Shown here: positions 11,050 through 22,530 of the stretch, piece by piece
Layout: each line of letters starts with the position of its first letter
Numbering within the stretch: the first letter of the stretch is position 1
Assembly: GCA_025594325.1 (NCBI GenBank)
Contig: JANHCV010000013.1
Coordinates: 496,001 to 560,000, forward strand
Source: Blastocladiella emersonii ATCC 22665
Lineage: Eukaryota > Blastocladiomycota > Blastocladiomycetes > Blastocladiales > Blastocladiaceae
Reading direction: 5' to 3'
DNA: 64,000 nt
The notes under the pieces: generated by a model
What the model was told of the DNA's origin: nothing
Database searches by the model: none
What the model saw: only the letters and a program-made list of their open reading frames with translations
Translations under genes and position numbers: made by a program

Positions 11050-12867
11050 ATGAATCGAATGAAGACCAATTTTGACGTGGCCGAGCTGATAGAGCGCGTT
11101 CTCGTCTGCGCGGTGCACCTGAGCGACCCGGCGGACGTCGCGGGACTCATGCAGCATGCGCGGGTGCTGCCGCTGGACCGGATCCCCGCCGTCGCCATAG
11201 CCATCTTGCAGCACGCGCCCGCGCTCTCCATGGACGCGGCAAGCGCACGCGGCGCCGTTGGCGTGCTCGACAAGTGGCGCAGCTCTGGCTTGCCGCTCGT
11301 GTACTCGTCAGCCGCCCTGCGCGACGCGAACATGTCGTCGCTCGAGGTCATGGAGTGGTGGGCCGCATCGGGCCTCCCCATTGAACTTCCAGACTACAAC
11401 TCGGGCCGATCGCTGCGCGAGCACTGCACCCTTCAGTCTCTATGTCTATTATTTCCGGACAAGGTGCGTCGTTCGTTGTGGATCGCGGCTTACATCTCGA
11501 TGCTGACGAGCGCCAACACGTAACCCCAGCTGCCCGTCAGCGCAAACTGCGTCTCAATCGAGCAAGCGGTGACTTTGATTGCTTCCGGCCAAGCGACCGA
11601 GGTCGCGATTGCCAACCAGCACTGCTCGCTCGCGGCCATCGCGCAGCTCAACGCGGCCATGGCAAGCCCCGACCAGGTGCTGCGCTCGCTCAAACTGAAG
11701 CAGTGTACGCTCGACATCCCGCGGCTCCTCGAGTTCCGCTTCCCCGACTCTCTCACCCACCTCGAGTGGAAACAGGGCTGGACCTCGCGGCGCGTTGGTC
11801 CCAAGCAGTTTGAGTAGTGGTCGTGGCCGCCGCTGCTCGAGTCGCTCTCACTCGCGTGGATTGCGCCAGGCGGCCACTCGGAGCTCTTCTTCCGCTCATT
11901 TCCCGAGACTCTACGGTCGCTCTCGCTCGAATATGTTACGCTTGAGCCGAGCGAGTACTGCTGCTTCTCGCTGCTCCCGCGCGGGATCACGGACCTGACG
12001 CTGCGCGGCTGCCAGCTCGAGGGCGACGCGTTTGGAATCCTCTTCCCGCACCTCCCGCCCGCCCTCGTTTCGCTCGATCTTCGGGCCAACTCGCTCACCG
12101 CGACGCAGCTCAGCGCCGTGTACCACCATCTTCCACCGACGCTGCGCTCGCTCAACCTGTTCAACACGGACATTTTCCGCGCCGACATCTCGAGCGGCGA
12201 CGAGGACGAGATTGACACGTCGTTGCTCGGCTGGACGCTCCCTGCTGGTCTCGATGTGCTCAAGATGGGGCACTGCAGCGAGACCTGGTCGAAGCGAGAA
12301 CGCGCTTCCAAGAACCGCGGGATGGCGCGGGCCATGCTTGCCGCCATGCTCGCTGCGTCGGTCCCACCCAACCTCGTATCCATGCACCTAACCAACGTCG
12401 AGCTGTGCGACGCTCCGCACCAACCCTTGGAAAACGTTTTCCGCTCGCGCACCAACCGCTTCCACCCTGGCGCACCCTCGCCCTCCGCTATGGCGCTCCT
12501 CGCCCCGCGCTTGTCTCCGTCGCTGCGCGAGCTGAACCTCCGCCACACGTGCATCGGCGCAGCGGGTGCGCGGCTGCTCGCGGACCACATGCCGCCGGGA
12601 CTTGTGCTGCTTGACGTATCGCGGGCGGACATTGACGACATGGCGGTGGGTGTGCTCGCGCCGGTGCTCCCGCAAACGCTCAAGGACGTGGATCTCGGGT
12701 GGAGCCTGTTCACAAACGCGGGCGCGCGTGTGCTCGCGGCTCACCTTCCCGACGGGCTCGCGCGGCTCGGACTGAGCAGGATGGCGCTTGGCCGCGAGGT
12801 GCTCGAGCTGCTCAATGCCAAGCTTGCAATCAAGCCGGAGCTCTTGGAGGATGAGGGCGACTGGTGA
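11050..12867 (+). pseudogene. Family C protein C1 (ankyrin-like plus LRR), one nonsense codon
   Basis: Exon 1 is 11050-11463 and exon 2 is 11530-12867. The intron (GTGCGT...CCCCAG) is phase 0 and the two-exon model totals 584 codons. The N-terminal ~130 residues form helical repeats of the type GAVGVLDKWRSSGLPLVYS...VMEWWAASGLPIEL. Exon 2 is a leucine-rich-repeat array with units such as LPPALVSLDLRANSLTA and LPQTLKDVDLGWSLF. An in-frame TAG at 11815-11817 replaces the Ser codon of a WSWP motif retained in C2 and C3. Nothing else is wrong, so the lesion may be recent, or the terminator is a sequencing error. Family LRRs usually bind proteins; the partner is unknown. Confidence 0.75.
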
Positions 12868-14251
12868 CAGGGGCTCGGTCGCACGGCGGCTCTCAGCTGA
12901 TGAATAGAGTAGGGTAGAAGTGTTGCGCTGACAGAACCTGAGCCCGATTCTGAAGCAAAGATGTCGGCCGAGTTGAGCAGACAAGGTGCGTTCGCACAGA
13001 TGCAACCAGCGAGCCGAGCGTCTCTCAAACGCCAACGCTGGCGATTACATGACACATAGTTGGATTTGCATCAAGTGATTCGAGCCGTCCATGAATCGAG
13101 GTTTGCGGGAAGAGGGAAAGATGACCGGCGCGTGATTCAAAGTCGCGTCGCGTCACGTTTCGCCTTTCGCCTTTCGCTTCTCCGCGAGCCGAGCCCTTCC
13201 TATCTCCTGCTCTTTACGCTCGACGCACCCGCTTCGGCGGCACTCCATGCAATCACTCTAGACGCGAGTTTATATCCGGCCGACCCCACTCTTCAAACCT
13301 GCCGCGGACTTGAGCTGCCGTCGGCCGAGTGCGGCGTCATCTGGCTACGCTAGGCCTCTACATGTTACTTGATGTAACACCTGGGCGTCGCCGGCCAAAG
13401 AACAACTCCGCCGCACTCAAGGATGGACGAGGTGCTGTCCTCCAGTCGATGACGTCAGCAACGATGGTTGTTCAACGTGGTTGCGCAACCTTGTGAAAAC
13501 GTTACGAGCAGCGTGCGAACTGGTGCGACCTGCGGCTGTTTGCTCCGCTGACGGCGTGCTGACTGACCTACGCGCATCATGTTTCTAGGATCGCCATCAG
13601 TTGCACTGCTCAAGTGATCTCACTTCGCAGCTCAGCCTGAAGCCGGGCAGGGTTGCGCAATCAGTCCAGACCGCCGCCGACTCGTCACTCTTGCACCTCG
13701 ACCCTCGTTCGCAGGTCGCCCGATTCGCGATCTCGCCCACCCGTCGGCCGCTCTTCTCCCTCACATTCTATGCGGCCCCTGCGGTCGGCTCAAGCTGGGC
13801 CCGACCCGCTCGCCAGCTTCAGCAGATGCCGCCCGCTGATCGCGTTCATCGTGTCGAGGGAGGATCGCGTTCCTTCCGCTCGCTCTGCTGGATCTGGCGC
13901 CGGGACTGGGTACACTGTGTCATCGCTGCGATCGTCGCGTTCGTTTGCGTGGGGTCTGGTCAGCGCCATGGCGAGTGGGCGGGGCCGCGAGTCGGATCGA
14001 CTGTGCGCAGAGGATTGGTCGGCGGCCGAGTCCGGCGCGTGGGACGCGTCGTATAGAAGCAACTTGCTGTAGTACCTGAGTATCGCGCGCGAGAGGCTTG
14101 GTGAGAGCATCAGCGAGCGACGCGTCGCGATATCACGTTGTGCGGTGCGGCTCGGTGGAGCGGAAGCCACCGCACCGTGCACCGCACCGGTCACCGCTAG
14201 GCCTCCGCTCTCGCTCCTCGTTTCCCGCATCAACTGCATGTATCTCTCTCC
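12868..14251. other. Intergenic region between C1 and the zinc-finger gene
   Basis: No supported gene. It contains the word ACTCCATGCAA near 13244, followed by a TTTATATCC TATA-like sequence. The 16-bp motif GTCGCGATATCACGTT (14124-14139) is followed by several CACCGCA/TGCGGTG words. A frame of about 97 codons at 13060-13353 looks like chance. Confidence 0.4.
14124..14139 (+). promoter_or_regulatory. Conserved 16-bp upstream motif, copy 1
   Basis: GTCGCGATATCACGTT is identical at 14124-14139 and 16250-16265, upstream of two neighbouring, unrelated plus-strand genes. In both places CACCGCAC or its complement lies within about 25 bp. Its position and exact conservation suggest a transcription-factor site. 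Confidence 0.45.
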
Positions 14252-16019
14252 ATGAAGAGCTCCAACTCCATGCAATCACAACCATCTTCAATGTCGCGCC
14301 AACCGCGGCAGTATGCGCGTCGTGTGCGCACGGCGGCCAATGTGCCCATCAGCCCGACGCTGCTTCCGCCACGAGGTCCGTATCCACCGCTTCTTGCCTG
14401 ATTGTGTGATCACCGGCGGACATCAATGACTTTGAGCATCTGGCTGACGAACCTTGCAGCCCACGCGACGCTCGCACGGCTCAAGACGACGTACCCCGAA
14501 TACGACTTTTACATCAACGTCAACGGCAGCTTGGTCCTCGAGTCGGCAACGGGAACCTTGCATCCCACGACATGTCCCGCTTGCAACATGGAGTTGTGCG
14601 TATCCCTCGCCATCCTCCCTCGCGTCGTCACGACTCACTCTGTCCGAACCGCCCACGTGTCTAGCAAACGCTCCAACGACCTCGCGCGCCACTTCCACAC
14701 GGCACACGCGAGCGAAACGCTTCTGTTTGGCTGCGTTAGCGGGTGCACGGGCCGGACCAACCGCCGCGACCACTTTCTTGCCCATCTGCGCCGCAACTTG
14801 ACCACCTGCACGCTTTCGTTCCTTGTCGAACTCGCGCGAGGTGGCGGCGACTCGAACGGAGCTGGCAATGGTGCGCCGCGCGACGTCGAACTTATGACAA
14901 CTGTTGCGGCCCTGTACCCCGATCCCGAGCGAGGCGACGACGACGACGACGGGATCGCGTCGCTCACGAGCGCCGAGCGACTTGCGCTTTTTGTCAACGA
15001 GATCGGCTTCGACCAACTCAACGAGGTGCTCGCGTCGCTTGGCAAGGACGCGGTGCCCGAGGGGCTTCCTTACCCGCTCACTATTGGTACGGCTTTATGG
15101 AATGCAAGTCAAGACTTGACTGCTTGGGCTCGTCTAGCGTCGTGACGGCATACTGACCTGATCCGCGCTCGGCCCACACTTCTGTGTAGCGGCCTTTGGC
15201 GTCGATCCACCGCCACCTGATGCTGCTCCTGCTGTAGCGCAATTGACTCGCACAGGGCCATCATCTCGCGCAACGCCATCGACTCGCGCAGCTTCATCTT
15301 CCTGCGCGGCGCCACCGGCTTGCCTCGGAAACGGGATCGCTGCGGTGCCTGCTTCGACCAGCGAAGTCCCACTTGTGCCTTCTCTCACGCTTCCGCTTCC
15401 GCCTTCGCCTCTTCGCCTTTCGCCTCTGTTGGTGCTGCATGACAAGCCCGATCAAACTTTGGACCTTCCTCTCAATCATACCCCCGAGCACCACGCGCTT
15501 CGCTTACATTTGAACACGACACACAACTCGCTTCCCCTGCCTCTCGATTCGGTTGACGTTGATGGTGCTGCAGTGGGAGTAGCTCCGTTCGCATGCATCG
15601 ACCAAGTGAGCGAGGTCGATCTTGGCAACCCATCCCCGCCGGCCATGGGCTCAGTCGCGACCACGAGTGCGCCAGCGCCCGAGTCGTTGAGCTGGCTTGC
15701 CGTCGTAGCGGCCGCGCGCGAGCGCGACGCGACAGCCGGACCATCGACTTTGGAGCCTCGGCACGCCACCCAGTCCCCGCCTTCACCTTTTGATGGTCCA
15801 ACACCGTCTACCCGCACGCAGTTGCTTGAATTCGACGAGGTTGACACCCATCGACTCGTCGTGTTAGCACGCGCGGCGGGGATACGCGTTTCGCTGCACC
15901 GGAGCTCCACGCCTGCTACGAGCCTGCCCGTCGAGCCGCTCCCGTCACCGCTGGACGGCAGCGGGCAGCGGACCAGGCGTAGGCGCCATTCTTCAAGTAC
16001 GCGGTACTTGCCTTACTAG
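14252..16019 (+). CDS. Two-finger zinc-finger protein
   Basis: Predicted 526 residues from exons 14252-14375, 14460-15086 and 15190-16019. Phases agree (introns GTCCGT...TTGCAG and GTACGG...TGTAG, each with a CTGAC branch site). Candidate zinc ligands are Cys80, Cys83 and His119/His124 in a long first finger, and Cys133, Cys137, His146 and His150 in a second close to classical C2H2 (CVSGCTGRTNRRDHFLAHL). An acidic run follows (DDDDDG), then a Pro/Ser-rich C-terminal half without recognisable domains. It is probably a nuclear DNA-binding protein. The N-terminus MKSSNSMQSQ resembles the starts of A2, A4 and A5. If the first intron is wrong, translation could begin at 14426. Confidence 0.65.
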
Positions 16020-16810
16020 CCGCGTGATGTATGGGAATGGAAGCGTTATAGAACATTGTTCGGCCTCGCGCATCAGCACCGCGAGGAACTTGACGGGCGG
16101 ACGTGGTCGCCCTCGGATGCAAGTCCAAGTCCCCACGAGCTTGATTACGAAATCAAACCGCTGCGTTTGTGCTCTAAAGGTCATCTGCGCTGTGAAAGGA
16201 GAGGCGGTGCAGGCTGAGGCGAGGGCGATCCGCGTGGGCCCATGGACGTGTCGCGATATCACGTTTTCGTCTCCACCGCACCGCGAGACACTGCTCCGAC
16301 CTCACCGCCCCCGCCGCCGTGCCTCTTCGCACCTCTCCTTGAAGCCTCGCACTCCGACCCCTCGTCCAGCACAACTGCGACTCTTATCACCGACCATCAG
16401 TGACCGCGCTGCGCCGAGCGACCAGCCCCGCGTCCCTCGCCGCGGTCGCCTCGTTCCAATCCGGCGTGCACGAGGGAGTCGATCGGAACACGAGGGACAC
16501 GCCCCTGCAGATCCCGCGTATCCGTCCTCGGTGGCGGCCCGCGAACAACGAGTGCTACAAGAGGAGGGTGTGCCCGCCGTGTGCCGCAGCTTCTTCACTC
16601 CTCCCGCATACCCGGCCTCCCCCGCTATCTATTCCCGTCGACCTGCCCATGCGAGCCGTTGCAGTTGCCGCACTCTCTTCCGCCTTGGGGGCGAGTGCTG
16701 CTCGGCCGACGTGGACCGCACTCGCCCGCCGCGGGCCGCCCGCTCCCCTCTCGCTCCCGCACTCAACGATACGGAGATACAACTGCCCGCAACGCACCCT
16801 CTACACCGCC
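16020..16810. other. Upstream region of the Apd1/Aim32-like gene
   Basis: No separate gene is supported. The frame of the downstream gene stays open back to about 16400, but the encoded residues are low-complexity and lack conservation cues. It contains the second copy of the 16-bp motif (16250) and a CACCGCACCG word at 16273. Confidence 0.45.
16250..16265 (+). promoter_or_regulatory. Conserved 16-bp upstream motif, copy 2
   Basis: Exact second copy of GTCGCGATATCACGTT, about 545 bp before the start codon chosen for the Apd1-like gene and followed by CACCGCACCG. Confidence 0.45.
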
Positions 16811-17917
16811 ATGGACCGCATGCATTCCACTCCGACCGACGCTCCGGCACTCTCCTCGGCGTCGACGGCGCCACCGACCGCCCCGTCAGCGACGTCAACG
16901 CCCGGGATCATGGGCTCGCTGCGCCGCAGCATGTCGAGCCTCTCGCTGCGCTCCATCATCTCGACCACGTCGGCCGCCGCCAGCACGCTGTCGCGCGGCG
17001 CTGCCTCGGTTGCCGCTGCCGCCACGAGCTCGGCGTCCGCCGCCACCGCGACCGTCGAAGAGTACCCCGAAGACGTCGACTTCGCCGACGACGACCCGTG
17101 CGCGAGCTGCGCCGACCCGTGCGCCGAGCACCCGCAAATGTCGGCGCGCCTGCAGGCCAAGGTCAGCACGTCGTCGATGCTCGGCAGCGTCAAGCCGTAC
17201 TCGCACCACCTCGTCGTGTGTTCGGGCAACACGGCGCACTCGTGGGCCGCGCGCGTCGAGACCGAGTCGGCGCTCGCGCGCGCCGTCGGGAAAGCTGCCG
17301 ACGCCATGCAGACGTCGACGGTCGTGCGGCCGGGCGTCAACCGCGTCCTCGCGACCGTGTGCGACCGCGCGTCGTCGGCAGGCTCGCCGGGTCACTACTG
17401 GGACGACGCGGGGAACGAGATCGAGTGCGCGGACGTCATGGTGTTCCCGGACCGCGTGGTCCTGACGCACGTCACAGCAGCCAACGCCGAGGCCGTCATC
17501 ACGTCGTACTTCGCGCACGGCGAGGTCCGCCCCGACGCCTTCCCCGACGCGACGTGCACCGCGGGCGCGCCGGCGGTCGCCCCCCTCGACATTGAGCAGT
17601 GCGTGCTCGTGTGCGCGCACAAGAAGCGCGACTCGCGGTGTGGCGAGGCGGCGCCGCTCCTGATCCGCGCGTTCCAGGAGGAGGTGGACGCGTACGAGTC
17701 GTCGGCGACGCTCACCCCGCACAGCGTTGGCATCTACGGCACCACGCATATCGGCGGGCACAAGTTTGCGGGTACACTCATCGTCTACCGCGAGCGCGAG
17801 GGACACTGGTACGGCCGCGTGCGCACGTGCGACGTGCCGATCCTCGTCCGCGAGCAGCTCGTCGACGGCAAGCCCGTCAAGAAGTTCTGGCGCGGACGCA
17901 TGTCGCCCGCGTCGTGA
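16811..17917 (+). CDS. Apd1/Aim32-type sucrase/ferredoxin-like [2Fe-2S] protein
   Basis: Predicted 368 residues, intronless. The C-terminal thioredoxin-like ferredoxin domain has the diagnostic Apd1/Aim32 motifs: VCAHKKRDSRCG (Cys268, Cys277) and THIGGHKFAG (His313, His317). In characterised Apd1 proteins, the two Cys and two His bind the [2Fe-2S] cluster. An N-terminal Ser/Ala-rich segment may be a disordered or targeting region and precedes CASCADPCAEH (near residues 97-107). The start was placed at MDRMHS. The frame stays open upstream, so a longer form cannot be excluded. The likely role, from the family, is redox/iron-sulfur chemistry in cytosol or mitochondria. All four ligands are present, so it should be functional. 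Confidence 0.88.
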   Translation: MDRMHSTPTDAPALSSASTAPPTAPSATSTPGIMGSLRRSMSSLSLRSIISTTSAAASTLSRGAASVAAAATSSASAATATVEEYPEDVDFADDDPCASCADPCAEHPQMSARLQAKVSTSSMLGSVKPYSHHLVVCSGNTAHSWAARVETESALARAVGKAADAMQTSTVVRPGVNRVLATVCDRASSAGSPGHYWDDAGNEIECADVMVFPDRVVLTHVTAANAEAVITSYFAHGEVRPDAFPDATCTAGAPAVAPLDIEQCVLVCAHKKRDSRCGEAAPLLIRAFQEEVDAYESSATLTPHSVGIYGTTHIGGHKFAGTLIVYREREGHWYGRVRTCDVPILVREQLVDGKPVKKFWRGRMSPAS

Positions 17918-17994
17918 GCGTTTGGGTGAGTTGATGAAGAAGAATACATGTAATACGCTAGATGTTACAACCACAGGTTGGTGGTGATCCAAAA

Positions 17995-20374
17995 TCAAGG
18001 CGAGCGGCTGCCAAAGATCCGTTGCATGTGCGCCTCGTGGCTGCGGCGGTCGGTTCGCGCGATAAGCTTCTGCTGGATGTTCTCTACGGTTTGAGAGAAG
18101 CCAGGCTGGCTCGTGGCGATGGGAGCGACGCGCTTGAGCTGCGTGACGAGCGGCCCGGCATACGAGGTCGTAACGAGTTGGCCGAGCTCATAGCAAGTGG
18201 CAACGCCGCCGTCAAAGATGCCCGCGGGCAGGAGCTCGATCACCTCGTCCACTACGTCACGGTTGCGCTTGAGGAAGAGGAACATCGACCGCGGATCCGC
18301 GCGGGCGACCGACCCATACACGTGCTGGAGCGGCCCATTCGGGACCAGCTTGGCACAGCAATTGTTGCCGCACTCGTCATCCCGGAGCTCCTTGAACAGG
18401 CCGACAAATTCACCCGTGATCAAGGCCGATTCCTCGTAGTATCGGTTTTCGTAAGCGGAAAGCGCGGTGGGGAAGCGGGCGAGCAGGGCAGTGAGTGGGC
18501 ACTCGGAGCAGAGCTGGAGCTCTGTAGTGTAGTAGGAGCAGGGGTGTTGCTCGTCGACGCTGGCCCAGAGGATTGCGCCGAGAAAGTACGGCGCCGAGCC
18601 CGTCTCGGCCAGGATATCGAGAGCACGAGTTCGCGTGCTTGGAGCGGCAAGCGCGGCAACGGCGATAAGCGCCGTCCAGGTCGTGACCTCGGTCAGGTCG
18701 ACCACTTCGGCGCCGTTCATGCTCAAGGCTCGAGCGATGATTGAGAGGAGGTCGAGCGCGTCGATGAAAAGCCGCCAGTTGGGCAAGTTTTCGAGTGACT
18801 TGGCCATCGAGCTGCTGCGCGCGAGAATCTGAGCGAATTCCACGGTCAAGTCGCTTGAAGCAGTCTGGCGCGCGAGCCAGATCACGCCTGCGAGTCCCGC
18901 ATATTCAAGTGAAGTTTTGAAGGCTGTACGCGGTGTCAGTCGGGATCGGGGCAACACAACACGTAACATATCTAGAATGGCGCGTACCAGCGAGGAGGAG
19001 CTCGTCCCATTGTTCAGGGGCGACGCGGCTACGCGCAAAATCGACCGCCCAGTGCGAGTAGAACAACTCAAAGATCGGGCCCTCCAAGGCCGAGACCACG
19101 AACTCGCACCAGTCAGGGAACGCGAGGTCGAGGGCGCCGCTGCAGCTCAACAGATTCGTCAGCTCGGCCTGCTTGATTCGCCCGTCGCGAACCCAGCGCA
19201 TGACCGTACCCCTCAAGGCCTTCTTGTCCTCGACCGTGTGGCCAACCAAGACAACACTCGCGTGGTTCGTCACGGATCGAGCCAGTGCGCCGGACCCAAG
19301 GATCGAGATGATACGAACAAGGGAGGCCTTGTCGTTGTTGTAAGAATTGGCGTTCCACCCGTCCGGGACCGTCCAGCTGTTGCTGAGAAGCCAATCAAGA
19401 ACGCGGGCGGCGCGCGCCCACTTGGCCACCATTTCATTGGTTTTGGGCACATTTTAAAAGTTTGCCAGACTCTTGATCCGGCCCACGATAAGCGACGCCA
19501 GTTCGTTTTGAGAGGCAAACGCGACAAGTGGAGCCAAGCCGCAGCCTGACTTGCAAACAGCCCGAAGGAGGTCATCGTTCAAGCCAAGGAAGGCCAAAAC
19601 ACCAAGGAAATCAACCAGCCGAAGCGTTGTTTGTGAAACGTTGCCGCTGAGGCCCGACGTGCTCGGCCGCATGTCGTGAGGGCATAGGAACATCCACTGC
19701 CACCAGGGCAGCGCCAAGCTCAAGACCTGCGGCGTCGCGCGAGCCATTTCGGTCACCAGGGACTCGAACAGGGCGGGCAAAGGAGCCGCGGCCGCTTCGA
19801 TAATGACGCGAAAGAAGGGGTCAAGCGGCTCCTGCAAAACTTTTGTTAGACTCGGTGGGGTCACAGGCATGTCCCAAACAGGCGGTACGCAAAGTGGCAC
19901 AAGATCGGTAGCCGACTTGCCGAGCGCAAACGCGGCCAGCCGGTCCCCGCCGACGCAGGACGCAAACGCGCGAAGAAGAATGTGCCGATTATCGGGCGCC
20001 GCTTGCGTGACGGTTTGATCCAGCGGGCGGTGTATCAAATAGGGATAAGTTGGCATCGCGGAATGGTAGCTGGTTTATGCAGAGGCATAGCTTGGTCGAA
20101 TGGAAAAAGCCTGGTTCATGCTCGCATAGCCATATGAGCCCCTGGTTGCTCCGTAGTCAAGAGTGGGGACGGAAGGGATACCCGAGCGAGGGAGGCGATA
20201 GTAGCAAGGATAGGTCCAGAAGCTGAGAGTGCGAGGCTCGCGGACAGCCGAGGCAAGCAGGCCCGAGCAAGCCGGCACGCAATCTCGAGAGTCGGCGAGC
20301 CGTGAGACTTCGGCGAGCACCTCGGCAGGCAGGTCGCCTAGACCAAGGGTTGCATGTTGCATCGAGTCGTTCAT
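17995..20374 (-). pseudogene. Family A copy A2, two in-frame TAA codons
   Basis: It has the family A layout: exon 1 20374-18988, 64-bp intron (GTACGC...GTACAG), exon 2 18923-17995, phases consistent. The start MNDSMQHATLGLGDLPAEVL is F-box-like. In-frame TAA codons at 20075-20077 and 19454-19456 interrupt exon 1, while homology to A3 and A4 continues in the same frame on both sides (for example GGDRLAAF and ARVLDWLL). Exon 2 keeps LCSECPL and NNCCAK but lacks about 11 residues of the SYQ-x2-WRD motif. Two independent nonsense codons plus the deletion indicate a pseudogene. It lies tail to tail with the Apd1-like gene, about 75 bp apart. Confidence 0.75.
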
Positions 20375-21162
20375 TGGTTACTGCTGCATGGGTGCTGCTT
20401 GCGAGGGAGAGGGTGGAGCCAGGCGCGGAGCGAGCGAAAAGGTGCGAGCGGCAAGCCCGCGCGCATCACGCCGCGGGTCACATGATAACTCGACGCGTCT
20501 CCCACAGGCGCAGTGACGCTCGCCGTGAAGCAGCGCTTGGCTCCTACTCGATCGAAAATCGCGTGCTGAAAATCTCCACGCCGATCGACCGTACTCGGTC
20601 GCGTCTATGGACGAACATGCTCAGACAGACGAGAACGAGGGGAGATCGACTTCTCACTGTGTTTCTGATCGGAGTTTACGTCACTTTGCTTGCACAATAA
20701 TCACCGCGATAATGGCCAGAGACCCGTAAAGCTTGGCCGACACCCATCACGTGTGGAGCAGCCTCAAGCCTGTCGGCCATCACTTCGAGATATCCGCACT
20801 TCCACGAGGCCGAGATGGAAGAAATAAGCGCGAATACGAAGCAAACGTGCTCAGAAATACAAAACATCGAAATGCTTCCTGGCCCGGAATCATTGCTTCG
20901 CTTTTAATTGGCACGCCTCGAAACAGCCGCAGGGGATTGATCTCTGAAATCTGTCACTACCGCAAGATTCAACCTTCCAAACGGTGATTGAACTCGATGA
21001 ATCCACAACCTGCAGCTGGAGGCCACCTCGCTCAGCCCACGCACCAACAACGCGTGTTCAACACAGCCCGTGGCGTGCGAGTCGCCCATCACCTTGCTCT
21101 TCTTTCAGAGTTGAGAGCTCCATCGCTGAGCCCTTCCTGGAGGGCTAAATGAAGTTGCTCTC
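20375..21162. other. Intergenic region left of the giant element
   Basis: No gene is supported. It includes the 5' flank of A2 and the left flank of the 11.2-kb element. Short frames exist on both strands without family features. Confidence 0.45.
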
Positions 21163-21890
21163 TACACCCATTTTCACTTCCGATGAGACAGTCAGCGACC
21201 AGAACGCGACTAAACCGCGACTAAAACGCGACTAAACCGCGACTGAACCGCGACTGAACTGCAACTAAACCTCGACTGAACCGCGACTGAACCTCGACTA
21301 AACCGCGACAGAACCATGGACAAACCAAGACCAAACCGTGACTGAACCTCGACTAAACCTCGACTAAACTCAGACTAAACTCAGACTAAACCTCGACTAA
21401 ACTCAGACTAAACCGTGACTGAACCATGACTGAACCACGAGTAAACCTAGAGTAAACCTAGAGTATATCTAAACTCAACATCGACCGAAGACAGAGTAAA
21501 CCTAGAGCAAACCAGAGCAGAATTCTATTCGACTTGAGTCAGACTATGAGCAGACCCTGAAACTTCCACATCAACCCCAAAGTAGACTCAGACTGAACGC
21601 AAAGTAAACTCAGACTAAACTAAAACTAAACTGAAATTAAATCCGAGCAAAAGCAGATCAGACCCGGACCAAACGCAGACTAAACTGAAACCAAAACCAG
21701 ACTAAACGCAGACCAAACGCAAACTAGACTCGGACTAAACGCAAACTAGACTCAGACCAGACTGAAATTGAATGAAGCCAGCGCCGAGACAACTCGGAGC
21801 AAACCTGAATAAGACCTGAGTGGACTGAAAGCAGACTGAAAGCAGACTTGGACCAAAACCAGACCAGAACGCGACCAGACAGTCTGCTCC
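21163..21890. repeat. Left terminal inverted repeat: unique tip plus degenerate satellite
   Basis: The ~37-bp tip is followed by roughly 60 degenerate units related to GCGACTAAACC (complement of the right-hand unit), with variants GACTGAACC, GACTAAACTCA and CAGACCAAACG. Degeneracy increases inward. It is an inverted counterpart of 31625-32378. Confidence 0.85.
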
Positions 21891-21892
21891 CA

Positions 21893-22530
21893 TTTCACTT
21901 ATTTCACTCCCCTGCTTAATAACTCCCAAAGCACAACTCAGGAGACCTCCATGGCCTGTCGCGTAGTAGTAGATTCCGTCGAGAAAATACGCGCTATCGC
22001 AAGGGTTGGGCACCTGAGGTCAGCTACGCGCCACAAGGCCAGCCTGCCTACACCCCATGTATCTCACTGCCCTGCTTAATAACGCCCAACGCACAGCTCA
22101 GAAGACCTTTATGAACTTACGCGTAGTATTATATTCCATTGCGAAATTATTTGATATCGCAAAGGGAAAGGCACGCAATGTCAGCTGCGTGCCACAAGCA
22201 CGATTTGCCCTTTCCCCCCATATTTCACTCTCCTTCTTAACACCACCCAACTCTCTTCTCAGGAGCCTTAAAAAGCACTGGAGTTAGTAGTAGATTCCGC
22301 TCAGAAGTTACGCGATGTCGCAAAGGGGTGAGCACGCAAGGTTAGTTACGCGTCACAAGGCCGTCCCGCTCAGACCCCACTTATTTCTCTTTCTTGCTTG
22401 GTGTCGTACAACTCACAGCTCAGAGAATCTCTAAAGCCTTGCGAGAAGTAGTAGATTCCGCCGAGAGGTCGCGCGATAACGCAAAGGGGTGAGCACGCGA
22501 GGTTAGGTACGCGACGCGGGCCAGGCTGGC
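21893..22530. repeat. Tandem repeat, four units of 160-161 bp
   Basis: Four diverged units each run from CACTCCCCTGCTTAATAAC-like sequence through a GTAGTAGATTCC landmark and a CGCAAAGGGGTGAGCACGC-like block to GCCACAAGG. The landmark ATTCC falls at 21973, 22133, 22294 and 22455, so spacing is 160, 161 and 161 bp. No stable protein frame runs across units. It lies directly inside the left satellite; no matching block is present at the right end. Confidence 0.8.

Noticed and set aside
11797-11820. A 24-nt intron removing the TAG of C1
   Set aside because: Far too short and without a branch site; C2 and C3 code through the same position.
13060-13353. Small plus-strand gene after C1
   Set aside because: No conserved features; it overlaps a promoter-like stretch with a start-proximal motif and a TATA-like sequence.
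17995-20374. Stop-codon reassignment or programmed readthrough to explain in-frame stops in family copies
   Set aside because: TAA, TAG and TGA all occur as lesions, while intact genes (A1, A4, B1, B2, single-copy genes) end at ordinary stops.
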